This document shows positions 51,747-60,387 of a DNA stretch of 64,000 nucleotides, piece after piece. Position 1 is the stretch's first letter; each line of letters starts with the position of its first letter. This DNA comes from Nostoc sp. ATCC 53789 (lineage in GTDB: Bacteria > Cyanobacteriota > Cyanobacteriia > Cyanobacteriales > Nostocaceae). The stretch spans positions 682,001-746,000 of the forward strand of contig NZ_CP046703.1 in the NCBI RefSeq assembly GCF_009873495.1. Direction: 5' to 3'. The notes under the pieces were generated by a model. That model saw only the letters and a list, made by a program, of their open reading frames with translations. It did not search any database and had not been told where the DNA came from. Made by a program: the position numbers and the translations under genes.

Positions 51747-54595
51747 TGACGTGACTCAGTGGTTACAAAAGATTTAAGGAATTTACGGATTTTTCCGGTT
51801 TGGAAGTTGGCAGTAAATTTGCTCAACTCATGTACGAAAGGAGTTAGCTGACTATCTTGCTTAGTTAACTCTTTTATGATTTCCTCAATTGCTGGAATAT
51901 CTCCCATCATTGCCAGATGATAAAGTTGTTGCAAAACATCTGGTGATGGCAGAACCAATTCAGCATCAGCTTTCTGCTCAGACTGGTAAAATGACTTTTG
52001 AGGTATGGATTGATCGTAAATCCACTCCACTTTTAGCAGCGATTTCAGTGCATTAAATAGTTCATCAATTTGCAGAGGTTTCGGCAAGAATGCTGTGGCC
52101 CCTGCCTGAAAACTTCGTTGCCGATTTTCCTCGAAGACACTGGCACTAGAGACAATAATTGGAATAAAACGAGTTTGTGGATTTTCTTGTAAATGAACCA
52201 TTAGCTCAAAGCCATCCATGTTAGGCATAGCTAAATCAAGGAGAATCACATCTGGGTGATGTTCAGTTACCATCTGTAGTGCATATTTGCCATCACTTGC
52301 TTCCAAGGTTCGACAGCCAATTTCTTGGAGCAAACTGATCAACATAGAACAGTGGTTAGTATCATCATCGACAATGAGAATTTGAGGTGCAGTACCCCTA
52401 ATCCCAGTGATTTTTTGATGGGTTAGAGCTGCTGCTACGCTCGTCGTAGATATCGCTTCTATTTGCCAGTCATGGGAAACTGGTACTGGTACGATTAAAT
52501 CTAGCCAAAAGAGACTACCTTCACCCAGATGACTCTGTACTTGAATTTGGCTGCCCATCAATGCCGCAATTCTTTGACTGATTGCTAATCCCAAGCCAGT
52601 ACCTTCAGATTTCCGCCCTGCTTCACCTACTTGCTCAAAAGCCAAAAAGATTTTCTCTAATTGGTCTGGTGACATCCCAATACCTGTATCTTCAATCTGG
52701 AAGCGAATCTTCTGATGTGTCATTTGTCCATTGTCATTTGTCATTGGTTTCAACTCTTGATCAATGACCAATGACGAATGACTCATGACATCTACTTTAA
52801 AGGTGACGCTACCGGTGTCTGTGAATTTGATAGCATTACCTAGTAAGTTGATCAAAACTTGCCTTAGTCGCTTTTCATCCACTTCAATGGCAACTGGTAG
52901 GCGATCGCTGATTAAAATATTAAATGAAATCCCTTTCTGCTTTGCTCGGATACTGCAAATCTCGGTGACACCATGTAAAAAAGTGTGCAGATGTACATTA
53001 GTCGTAACCAATTCTAATTTACGAGCTTCAATTTTTGAAAGGTCGAGAATATCATTGATTAGCATCAGCAGGTGTGTCCCACATTGATAGATAATGCTGA
53101 CACCTTCCAGATTTTTCTCTGTCATGTTTGGCGATACTTCTAGCACCTGAGCAAAACCAAGGATGCCATTAAGCGGTGTGCGTAGTTCGTGGCTCATATT
53201 TGCCAAAAACTCGCTCTTTGCTTCGTTAGCAGCATCAGCAGCTTGCTTGGCCTCAAGCAGTTCATGAGTTCGCTCTTCAACTTTGAACTCCAGAGTTTTG
53301 GAATAATCTAATAGTTGAGCATTGGCAATTTCTAGTTGCTGATTTGCTTCTTCTAAACGCCTCTGTTTATAGGCATTTGTTGTTGCAATTACACTGCTTA
53401 TGAATGCGGCTAAAGCAGGTGTAACTGGAATCAGAATGCCATGTAAAAACATCCCATAGCCACCCCCCACAAACAGTCCACAGATGCCTATAGTTGCCCA
53501 GAGAATTTTGCCACCAGGAATCCGCATCCTGCGACTGGATAAGAACCAACTACCACTAGAGCCGATCGCAGACCAAAAAATAATCCAGAGCGACACAGCC
53601 CCGCCAGAAAAGCCGTACAGGTTTGTCTTCCCTGTTTTTGCCCCTTGCACCAGTTGATGGGCAATATTGGCATGGACAACAACCCCAGGCATGGTTTTTT
53701 GGGCAGAGATCCAGGAGGAACTGAAGGGTGTGTTGAAGAAGTCATTGGTACTAGCGGCGGCTGATCCAATAAACACCATACGATCGCGCATTAGGTTGGC
53801 TGGAATTTTCCCTGCTAAGACATCGCGCATGGAAACTGTCCGAAATGCCGCTTCTGAACCATGCCAATTGAGCAGAATTTGATAGCCGCCTAAATCAGCA
53901 TCAGAGTAGCCTGCTTCTTGATTGTCTAGTGGTAGGTAAATTGCTTTACCCAACTGAAACTTTTGCTGCTTGGGGTCAATGCTTTCTAAGGTAATTTTTT
54001 CAGCTTCTAGGTACTTGAGGGCTACAAGAGTTGCTAGCCCAGCTTTGAGCGTGTTTTGCTCTTTGGCATCAACTGCCGTCAGGAGGGCGCGACGGACAAA
54101 GCGATCGCCATCCAACACTAAATCTGCTAACCCTACTTGATTAAGTTTTTTCAACTCTGGTGCTGGATTGACGCGCTCCCCGGTGATTTTCTCAACACCG
54201 ATTAAATTAGGAGTGCTACGAAAGATTTTTACAAGTTCTTCATGTCCGCTTCCCTCTGGTAAATCTCGATAGAGATCCAGTCCGATGGCTCTGGGTTGCT
54301 GCGCCCGAATTTTTTCTAGTAATTTTGCTAATGCCCAATCTGGAATTGGCCATTTACGCACCGATTGAATATCGCGTTCATCGATTGTGACAACCACAAT
54401 CTCATCCGCTATCGTCTCTTGCGTTGGCGTAGCCGGCCGTTGGCATCGCTGACGAACCCATTCATCACGAATTTTCCATTCAGGCAAATTGAAAAATCCC
54501 AACGATTGCCCGACAATGACAGTCAGGGCAACAGTGGGAGTAATAATCAAAACACTACGAGTATGTTGGATAAAGGTTTGGAATCTACGCCACAT
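51743..54595 (-). CDS. CHASE2 hybrid histidine kinase with repeat insert
   Basis: 950 aa. Membrane segment about 15-33, CHASE2 extracytoplasmic sensor about 40-320 ([39 protein letters not shown]), three membrane helices about 330-405, coiled-coil, HisKA ([20 protein letters not shown]), HATPase ([33 protein letters not shown]), receiver about 735-855 (Asp in [14 protein letters not shown], Lys in AFLPKPLQ). About 24 extra residues ([19 protein letters not shown], to HQK) within the HATPase domain come from a TCATTTGTCATTGG repeat at 52717-52789. Downstream partner: the overlapping receiver-kinase. CHASE2 sensors often neighbour CHAT and DUF928 genes in cyanobacteria, as here. Confidence 0.92.
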   Translation of the reverse strand: MWRRFQTFIQHTRSVLIITPTVALTVIVGQSLGFFNLPEWKIRDEWVRQRCQRPATPTQETIADEIVVVTIDERDIQSVRKWPIPDWALAKLLEKIRAQQPRAIGLDLYRDLPEGSGHEELVKIFRSTPNLIGVEKITGERVNPAPELKKLNQVGLADLVLDGDRFVRRALLTAVDAKEQNTLKAGLATLVALKYLEAEKITLESIDPKQQKFQLGKAIYLPLDNQEAGYSDADLGGYQILLNWHGSEAAFRTVSMRDVLAGKIPANLMRDRMVFIGSAAASTNDFFNTPFSSSWISAQKTMPGVVVHANIAHQLVQGAKTGKTNLYGFSGGAVSLWIIFWSAIGSSGSWFLSSRRMRIPGGKILWATIGICGLFVGGGYGMFLHGILIPVTPALAAFISSVIATTNAYKQRRLEEANQQLEIANAQLLDYSKTLEFKVEERTHELLEAKQAADAANEAKSEFLANMSHELRTPLNGILGFAQVLEVSPNMTEKNLEGVSIIYQCGTHLLMLINDILDLSKIEARKLELVTTNVHLHTFLHGVTEICSIRAKQKGISFNILISDRLPVAIEVDEKRLRQVLINLLGNAIKFTDTGSVTFKVDVMSHSSLVIDQELKPMTNDNGQMTHQKIRFQIEDTGIGMSPDQLEKIFLAFEQVGEAGRKSEGTGLGLAISQRIAALMGSQIQVQSHLGEGSLFWLDLIVPVPVSHDWQIEAISTTSVAAALTHQKITGIRGTAPQILIVDDDTNHCSMLISLLQEIGCRTLEASDGKYALQMVTEHHPDVILLDLAMPNMDGFELMVHLQENPQTRFIPIIVSSASVFEENRQRSFQAGATAFLPKPLQIDELFNALKSLLKVEWIYDQSIPQKSFYQSEQKADAELVLPSPDVLQQLYHLAMMGDIPAIEEIIKELTKQDSQLTPFVHELSKFTANFQTGKIRKFLKSFVTTESRQ
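52717..52789. repeat. Inverted GTCATTGGT repeat inside the CHASE2 kinase gene
   Basis: TCATTTGTCATTGGT (52734-52748) is mirrored by ACCAATGACGAATGA (52767-52781), one mismatch. Same class as the intergenic TTTGTCATTTGTCATT units at 39785. Reading frame is kept. Confidence 0.75.
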
Positions 54596-54695
54596 GGGGA
54601 CTGGGGATTAGGGAGTAGTGAGTAGGGGGAGGGGGCAGGGAGCAGGGAGCAGGGGAGCAGGGGGAGAATTCGTAACTCCTAACTCTTCACTCCTC

Positions 54696-54788
54696 ACGGG
54701 CTAAACCTTAGCTATCCGCTAACAGCACGGGCTAAACCTTAGCTATCCGCTAACAGCACGGGCTAAACGCCCCGCTATCGCTAACGGA
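54696..54788. repeat. 31-bp tandem repeat, three units
   Basis: ACGGGCTAAACCTTAGCTATCCGCTAACAGC starts at 54696 and 54727, and a third variant (ACGGGCTAAACGCCCCGCT) at 54758. The third matches the arms of the MITE at 25200-25514. Preceded by GGGAGCAGGGAGCAGGGGA runs (54629-54665). Non-coding, between the kinase and DUF928 genes. Confidence 0.8.
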
Positions 54789-54818
54789 ACTGTTTTGCCC
54801 GATGCCCCATGCCTAAAA

Positions 54819-55886
54819 TTACTTCGTAGATACTAATAAAGGAGCTGTGACAATCTCCTTCAAGCTAACTGAGGAGAGTAGTTCTTCCCATTGCTTGTTA
54901 AGAGTTACATTGCTCGGTTGAGTGCTATGTAGGGCTGCAAGTGTTTCTACGCAGTCATACCAAACGCCATGTTTACCAAAAGCCGCCGCTCGCTTCAGAG
55001 CATCTTTTTGCTCCATTGCTGTTGTCAGTTCAGCATTCGGCTTGATGCGCTGAATCCAACCATCGACATAAGGCGTATTTGGGCCGAGCTGTCCATCAAG
55101 TTTGACAGCTAGAAACCAATGGTAGTTTTTTCCAACTGCTAAAGCGGGTGCTTCTGCTGGTAATTTGACAGCAACTACCCCAGCTTTGAGAGCAACAGGA
55201 ATGGTCATTTGATACTGTGTATTGCCAGCTTCATCCTTGAGGCTAAACACAGCTTCTTCTGCATTAGAAGCAGGAATATATACCAGAATTGTGGGACGTT
55301 CAGACACTGTTGTGCCATAGAAGCTTTGGGGTAGGAGTGCAATTAGGGCTGCTGGACCTGCTGCACCTACAGTTGAAGGATTTAAGTAGTAAGTACCAAC
55401 CCGAGAAGCTCCTCCACTTGCCTGTTGAGGAGCGTTTTTCTCTGCGCTAGGTGTAAAGAGTTCGCCTCTAGAAGCTCCTCCGGTTGCTTGCCTGGGAGTG
55501 CCTTTACCAGCGTTAGGTGTAAAGAGGTCGCCTCTGGAAGCTCCTCCAGTTGCTTGTCTGGGAGCGCTTTTGCCGACACTGGGTGTAAACAGATTACCTC
55601 TAGAAGCTCCTCCAGTTGCTTGTCTAGGAGCGCTTTTGCCGGCACTGGGTGTAAAAAGACTACCACGGGAAGCTCCTCCAGTTGCTTGGCTGGGAGCGCT
55701 TTTGCTAGAAGCAGGGATAAAGAAATTACCACGGGAAGCTCCTCCGGTTGCTTGGTTGGGAGCGCCATTGTTGATTGGTGGGGTAAATGTAACAGCATTG
55801 GCACTATTCAATGTAGTACTGGTGAATAGAGCGATGACGCTTAATGTACTAGCTAAATATCGACGTTTCATGATGTAGCACCTCAT
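54819..55886 (-). CDS. Exported DUF928 protein with 22-residue repeats
   Basis: 355 aa. Signal peptide about 8-33 in the listed frame; the ATG at 55871 (MKRRYLASTLSVIALFTS) is the more likely start, giving 350 aa. Residues about 40-175 hold six 22-residue repeats (APRQATGGASRGNLFTPS-type), then DUF928 (AALIALLPQSFYGTTVSERPTI, YHWFLAVKLDGQLGPNTPYVDGWIQRI). Function of DUF928 is unknown; in cyanobacteria it travels with CHAT-TPR and CHASE2 genes, as here. The repeats are Gly/Ala/Ser/Gln-rich and likely flexible, perhaps spanning the cell wall. Located outside the cytoplasm. Confidence 0.88.
   Translation of the reverse strand: MRCYIMKRRYLASTLSVIALFTSTTLNSANAVTFTPPINNGAPNQATGGASRGNFFIPASSKSAPSQATGGASRGSLFTPSAGKSAPRQATGGASRGNLFTPSVGKSAPRQATGGASRGDLFTPNAGKGTPRQATGGASRGELFTPSAEKNAPQQASGGASRVGTYYLNPSTVGAAGPAALIALLPQSFYGTTVSERPTILVYIPASNAEEAVFSLKDEAGNTQYQMTIPVALKAGVVAVKLPAEAPALAVGKNYHWFLAVKLDGQLGPNTPYVDGWIQRIKPNAELTTAMEQKDALKRAAAFGKHGVWYDCVETLAALHSTQPSNVTLNKQWEELLSSVSLKEIVTAPLLVSTK
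55385..55775 (-). repeat. 66-bp coding tandem repeat in the DUF928 gene
   Basis: Six units of 66 bases, each with GAAGCTCCTCCAGTTGCTTG or a near variant on the plus strand (near 55407, 55473, 55539, 55605, 55671 and 55737). Neighbouring units are nearly identical, which suggests copy-number instability. Confidence 0.85.
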
Positions 55887-56038
55887 TTGAGAAAATTAAT
55901 ACTAAATACATTGATTCTGATTGTGGGAAAAAGCTGGATAAATCTTTTTGGCTGAGAGTCAAAGGCTTCAATACCTACTAAAAATATAAACGAAACCTGA
56001 CTTTTATACCGTAAAAGTTTGTACAAATTACTAAGTAA

Positions 56039-56066
56039 TTTTACTAAGTAACTTTACTTAGTAAAA
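56039..56066. promoter_or_regulatory. Hairpin TTTTACTAAGT...ACTTAGTAAAA
   Basis: Perfect 11-base arms (56039-56049, 56056-56066) with a 6-base loop, preceded by another TTACTAAGTAA palindrome at 56028. It lies between the CHAT and DUF928 genes, before the DUF928 start. It could be an operator or a weak terminator; no clean U run follows on either strand. Confidence 0.45.
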
Positions 56067-56136
56067 AAGAGATACAGAAATTAGAGCGAAGCTTGCGGTT
56101 TAAATCCCTCACTAAATCTTTTTCCTGCTACCTTCT

Positions 56137-58689
56137 TTACAGCCAGTTACCAACCAAAACAAAGGCAGACCAAAAGAAAGGATCGCGGAAATCAGTTTGA
56201 CGGATTAAGTTGATTTGGGCTTGTCGCAGTGCTTCGGCTTTGGTAATTTTGGGCTGTCGCAATTGCTCATAGAAGCGCGTCATCAGCATCTCGGCTGCTT
56301 TATCTTTGACGGGCCAGAGAGTGGCAATGGTTGAGCGGGCACCAGATTTTACAGCCAAGCCTGCTAGTCCAAGAACGGCGCGATCGTCACCTGCTGCTGT
56401 ATCGCAGGCACTCAGTACTAACAACTCAATTGCTTTTGATGATTCACCACCCCGATTTTTGAGAAGTTCTGACAATTCCTTAACGTTGACTTCTCCATCC
56501 CAAGTCAGTAGGAAGGTATCTTCAAGGCGGGAGCTAAACTGTCCGTGGGTTGCCAGATGGACAATATCGGCGCTACTAGATTTGACGCGACTGGCAAGGG
56601 CTTGACTAGTGAATTGCTGGTTGAGCAACATCGAAGATCGGACTGCCTTCGAGATTTGCTTAACTTCTAATTCTACAGCAGGCAAAGCACTGAAGCCATT
56701 ACGAGGTTGGCTGATACCACCGACGATCGCATTAATGTGATTTGCTTGGAGCGATCGCGCACTCATCAATTGCATTCCCGGTGAGAGGGCAACAGCATAC
56801 TTTTCGATCAGATATTGCTTCCCGTCATACAAAGCTGATATGGGAATATTACGTAATCGACCATCCAAAACAAATACTAGTGTTTGGGTATCTTTAAAAG
56901 CTTGATCCATTTCGGCAGGACGAATTAACCAACTATAAATTTCTTGGGACAAGCGATCGCGCTCTTTGGAGTTGGAGACAGGATTTAGGGCAACTAATAA
57001 TTTTTCTAGAGTTTGTTCGATGTCGGCTTGAGATTTTTGTGTGACATAGTAACGCAACGGTTGTCCGGTTTTGGAAAGGATTACCGCTAGGCGATCTGGC
57101 AAGATAATCGGATAAACAACGGTTGCATTGGGGTCAATTTGGTCAATCTGCTGAGATATATCTAAGCAAGCTTCCCGGAAAAAGTTATCGAGTTCTGCAA
57201 CTTGCAGTGCCTCAATCAAGTCACGAGCTTCCATTAGTTCTGCTTGACTGGGTTGCTGATCTAGGAGTAAACCTACAAGTTCTCGGTAAACAGGCTCCAC
57301 ACTTTCACGGAAGGAGAACTGAACATCGGGGTTGACTGAAACTAAATCTCCCCTGATTGACTTTAAAGCTTTGACTGCTTCAGTATAAGCAGTAATTGCT
57401 TCTGGGCGATCGCCCTGTTCTTTATACAACTGTCCCACCTGCCATGCAGATTGAGCAATGATATCCTCAGCTTGGAGTTGACGTGCAATGTTGAGGGATT
57501 TCTGAGTTAACTCCTGCGCTTGTGATAACTGCTGTGTACGACGATAAAGTTTTCCCCACTGATGCAGTGCATAAGCTTCTGCTTGAGCATCCTGGATCTG
57601 CTGTGCAGACTTGACTGTGACTGCCATGAGTTGCGCCAGGTCTTTCATCGGTATGATTTGGCTAGAATTTGACTGCCGATTCAGTGAGGCAACAAAATTA
57701 ATAGCCGCGTAGAGAGAGGTATGACTCGGGGGCAGCTCTGTGAGTTGTTTTAGTAATTGAGGCGCGAGTGGGGTAGCCAATTCAGGCTTGTCATAGTCGA
57801 GGAAAAGTTTAAAATGCCCTAAACGTGCCTGTAAGCGATCGCCTGGATTTGTCGCTACCTGTTCTGCTTGTTCAAAGTAATCTAATGCCGCCTTTGGATC
57901 TTTTAAGTCTGCGGCGGTTTTTCCTAAGCTTAGTAGGATGGAACTCAACTGAGGTGTAGTTTCAATTTTACGAGCGATCGCTAAACTTTGCTCTAACACC
58001 TGTTGGCTCTTGCCAGAGTCGCCAATCATCAACAGAGCTAAACCAAGCGATCTTAGCCCACTAACTTTAATTTCCGAATCTGGCATTGCTCCTAGCTTTT
58101 GATTTAGCTCCTCCAACTGCTGTTTAGAACGGCGATAAAATCCCAAACTTTGTAAAGCTTGTGCCTGGTTAATTTGACTACCCAAGCTGCCCATTTTATC
58201 GCCTGCTAGATCATAATATTTTTGAGCTTGTTGCCAACTTTCGAGAGCAGTTTCGGCTTTGCCATTGTGCAATTGCAAATTTGCTTTGGTATTGAGTGCC
58301 TGTGCCCAGAGAATCGCATCAGCAGAGGGAATAGAGGTTTGTAAGAGTTTTAAGCTTTGCTCAATAGACTCTTCGGCTGCTTTCCATTGGTTAAGTTCTT
58401 GTTGTGCCAGTGAAAGGTAACTTAAGCTTAGAGCTTCGTTAAGGCGATCGCCTTGAGTATGGTAGCCTTGTGCTGCCGTTTGCCAAATCATTACGGCTTC
58501 TGCAAAGTGTCCTGAACGGTAGAGGTTTCGTCCCTGTTCTATCTGGTTAGTAGATGCTGGGGTATTCAGAGTAGATTTTGCTGATACTTGCACAGATGCT
58601 TTAACAGGAGTAATAGTAACTGCCAAACACAAGCTCAAAATACTCAGACCAATATATAGCCAACGACGTTCTTTGATTGGGAAAGCCAT
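56137..58689 (-). CDS. CHAT-domain (caspase-like) TPR protein, exported
   Basis: 850 aa. Signal peptide about 10-32, TPR-like repeats about 50-460 (GHFAEAVMIWQTAAQGYHTQG; AITAYTEAVKALKSIRGDL), then a CHAT domain about 545-850 with the presumed catalytic His (DIVHLATHGQFS) and Cys (LLVLSACDTAAGDDRAVLGLAG), and closing motif SGARSTIATLWPVKDKAA. CHAT domains are C14-clan cysteine peptidases, related to caspases; some are activated in phage defence or cell death. Cyanobacterial TPR-CHAT proteins are widespread with unknown targets. It leads a leftward cluster with DUF928, CHASE2-kinase and receiver-kinase genes. Confidence 0.9.
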   Translation of the reverse strand: MAFPIKERRWLYIGLSILSLCLAVTITPVKASVQVSAKSTLNTPASTNQIEQGRNLYRSGHFAEAVMIWQTAAQGYHTQGDRLNEALSLSYLSLAQQELNQWKAAEESIEQSLKLLQTSIPSADAILWAQALNTKANLQLHNGKAETALESWQQAQKYYDLAGDKMGSLGSQINQAQALQSLGFYRRSKQQLEELNQKLGAMPDSEIKVSGLRSLGLALLMIGDSGKSQQVLEQSLAIARKIETTPQLSSILLSLGKTAADLKDPKAALDYFEQAEQVATNPGDRLQARLGHFKLFLDYDKPELATPLAPQLLKQLTELPPSHTSLYAAINFVASLNRQSNSSQIIPMKDLAQLMAVTVKSAQQIQDAQAEAYALHQWGKLYRRTQQLSQAQELTQKSLNIARQLQAEDIIAQSAWQVGQLYKEQGDRPEAITAYTEAVKALKSIRGDLVSVNPDVQFSFRESVEPVYRELVGLLLDQQPSQAELMEARDLIEALQVAELDNFFREACLDISQQIDQIDPNATVVYPIILPDRLAVILSKTGQPLRYYVTQKSQADIEQTLEKLLVALNPVSNSKERDRLSQEIYSWLIRPAEMDQAFKDTQTLVFVLDGRLRNIPISALYDGKQYLIEKYAVALSPGMQLMSARSLQANHINAIVGGISQPRNGFSALPAVELEVKQISKAVRSSMLLNQQFTSQALASRVKSSSADIVHLATHGQFSSRLEDTFLLTWDGEVNVKELSELLKNRGGESSKAIELLVLSACDTAAGDDRAVLGLAGLAVKSGARSTIATLWPVKDKAAEMLMTRFYEQLRQPKITKAEALRQAQINLIRQTDFRDPFFWSAFVLVGNWL

Positions 58690-59348
58690 AAATAATTACT
58701 AATACCTTAAAGGATAGTCACACCACTTACTTAAATATTGCCCAACTGATCGTGCAATCTATCACTTCTAGCTTTCACGGAATGTTATTTGTTGAGCGAT
58801 AGCATAAAACTTAAATACTGTACTGTATCATTCTGGACGGAAATCGCCGCGATCTTAAGCCCTAAAAAAGCCGTGCTGTAATAGCTAGCATAAATTCAGC
58901 GATCATGTCAATTAACTAGATAAGTAGGGGCGATTAATGCATTGCTCCTACTTTGCAATTTCTGTGTTTTTATCTGAGATCGAAATCTTCGACTAATCTT
59001 ATTTTGCGATCGCTAGCAACGAGCTAGTAACCACGCTAATTCAACGACTCAGTAATCTGTTTAATCGTCACCCTTGCCTGCGGCATCTCCTACTTCCAAA
59101 TAATCATGATGTGAGCATCCCTAATCTTCACTGCTCTAAATTGCATTCATTCTTACGACAGATATATTGTTATGTGATTATGTCTATTAGCATAGTCAGA
59201 ATCTCAGCAGTTAGATGCTTGGAAAAATATTTCCCCACATGATTTAATAACATTAAGGATTTTACAACTCAATGTAATCCTATTCTCAATAGACCTTCCG
59301 ATAGTTTCTGTAAGTTAATCATTTGTAACTAGGTAGCAGTTTTAAATA
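58690..59348. other. Gap of about 660 bases with a scrap of an RND pump gene
   Basis: No gene. At about 58832-58895, TCTGGACGGAAATCGCCGCG followed by AAAAAAGCCG repeats, with changes, the last codons of the RND pump gene (23946-24005, TCTGGACGGAAATCACCGCG). It is a decayed end of a paralogue. The remainder shows A+T-rich spacer without recognisable sites. Confidence 0.55.
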
Positions 59349-59627
59349 ATGGAAAATACATTAATTGATAAAACCTTTCGTGATAGCGATGGCAAAATTG
59401 TTTTAGCTCAGATGCCAAACCTACCACTGATTGTTTGGATAGTAACCAGTTTACTCGCTCTAATTTTTACAAATGGTAAAATCAATACAGTTTTAGACGT
59501 GGTAGCAAATGGCTCTTTGTTTACTTGGGCGTGGCTAGAATTATTTCAAGGCGTTAATTATTTCCGTAGAGCGTTAGGTCTTGCTGTATTAATTGGGATT
59601 ATTGCATTAAAAATTCAGTATTCATAA
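59349..59627 (+). CDS. Small conserved-looking membrane protein
   Basis: 92 aa. Two or three hydrophobic helices (about 27-43 LIVWIVTSLLALIFTNG; 50-65; 72-89 ALGLAVLIGIIALKI) and a polar N-terminus with VLAQMPNLPL. No family recognised beyond resemblance to small uncharacterised cyanobacterial membrane proteins. Single gene; a MITE follows 20 bases after the stop. Confidence 0.65.
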   Translation: MENTLIDKTFRDSDGKIVLAQMPNLPLIVWIVTSLLALIFTNGKINTVLDVVANGSLFTWAWLELFQGVNYFRRALGLAVLIGIIALKIQYS

Positions 59628-59647
59628 CGAACTCAGCAATTTAAGAT

Positions 59648-59728
59648 TTAGGACTTACGCAAAAATTGCCAAAAAGCTGAATTTCTCGCAGAGAAGAGAA
59701 TAATTTGTAGAGTGTGCGTAAGTCCTAA
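59648..59728. repeat. 81-bp MITE with TTAGGACTTACGCA ends
   Basis: Perfect 14-base inverted ends (59648-59661 and 59715-59728), the shortest and cleanest member of the family also at 4507 and 28279. Inside: a CTCGCAGAGAAGAG phrase. The open frame on the minus strand at 59752-59955 beyond it is not a credible gene. Confidence 0.85.
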
Positions 59729-60060
59729 TCATTAAGCAAAATTATGGTTATTTAGTACGCTATCTCAGCTAAACTGTAACTTTTCCAAACATACAATAAA
59801 GCCGACGCTGGAAGAAGCATAAAAAAACTAGCCAGTTGGGAATCCCTAAAACTCATGGACAAATCAACTCTATCGGGTATCTTTACAAAATTGTCGAAAT
59901 GGTGAACGCATTCTAAAGGTTTATCTAGAATGACAATTGCTCGAAATTGTTGCAATTATATTTAAAAGCCAGATTTTCCCCTCGAAAACCAATCTGCAAC
60001 TGCTTAGGGCTGCTCTTTTTACACGCAACATAGTTTACACAACTTGTTCATCAGCATACT

Positions 60061-60108
60061 GACGCAGCTATAATCCCAGGTTTTGCAACTTGGCACTGTA
60101 GCTGCGTC
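60061..60108. promoter_or_regulatory. Hairpin GACGCAGCTA...TAGCTGCGTC upstream of ndhD
   Basis: Perfect 10-base arms (60061-60070, 60099-60108) around a 28-base loop that itself has a weak CCAGG/CTTGG pairing. It lies 280 bases before ndhD in an otherwise gene-free stretch (59729-60387). It could be a small RNA, a leader structure or a terminator; no U run follows. Confidence 0.4.
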
Positions 60109-60387
60109 GATATTTTATGTCAATCGACAATTAAACTTAACTAGAAAATGTAACCGTATTGTAACGGCGGCTTTAGTTGACGTTGCAAAACTTTACATCT
60201 AAAATGGAATCGGCAAAATCAGATAAGTATTTATTCTTATTTATCCTGATAATTTGAAATTCGATGAGTATATATTCCTGTCTATGCCAAAAATTTAATA
60301 TTCTATAGTTAAAGAATATTTACAAAAGTATAGATTCCTTAATATAATCAAATCAAAAGCAAGAAGCCAAATTGATTGTCAGAAGTG

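Noticed and set aside
56028..56066. Rho-independent terminator after the CHAT gene
   Set aside because: The stem is perfect, but no U run follows on the relevant strand; listed as a hairpin of unknown role.
59752..59955. 67-aa minus-strand open frame
   Set aside because: No start signal, no family, adjacent to a MITE; likely chance.
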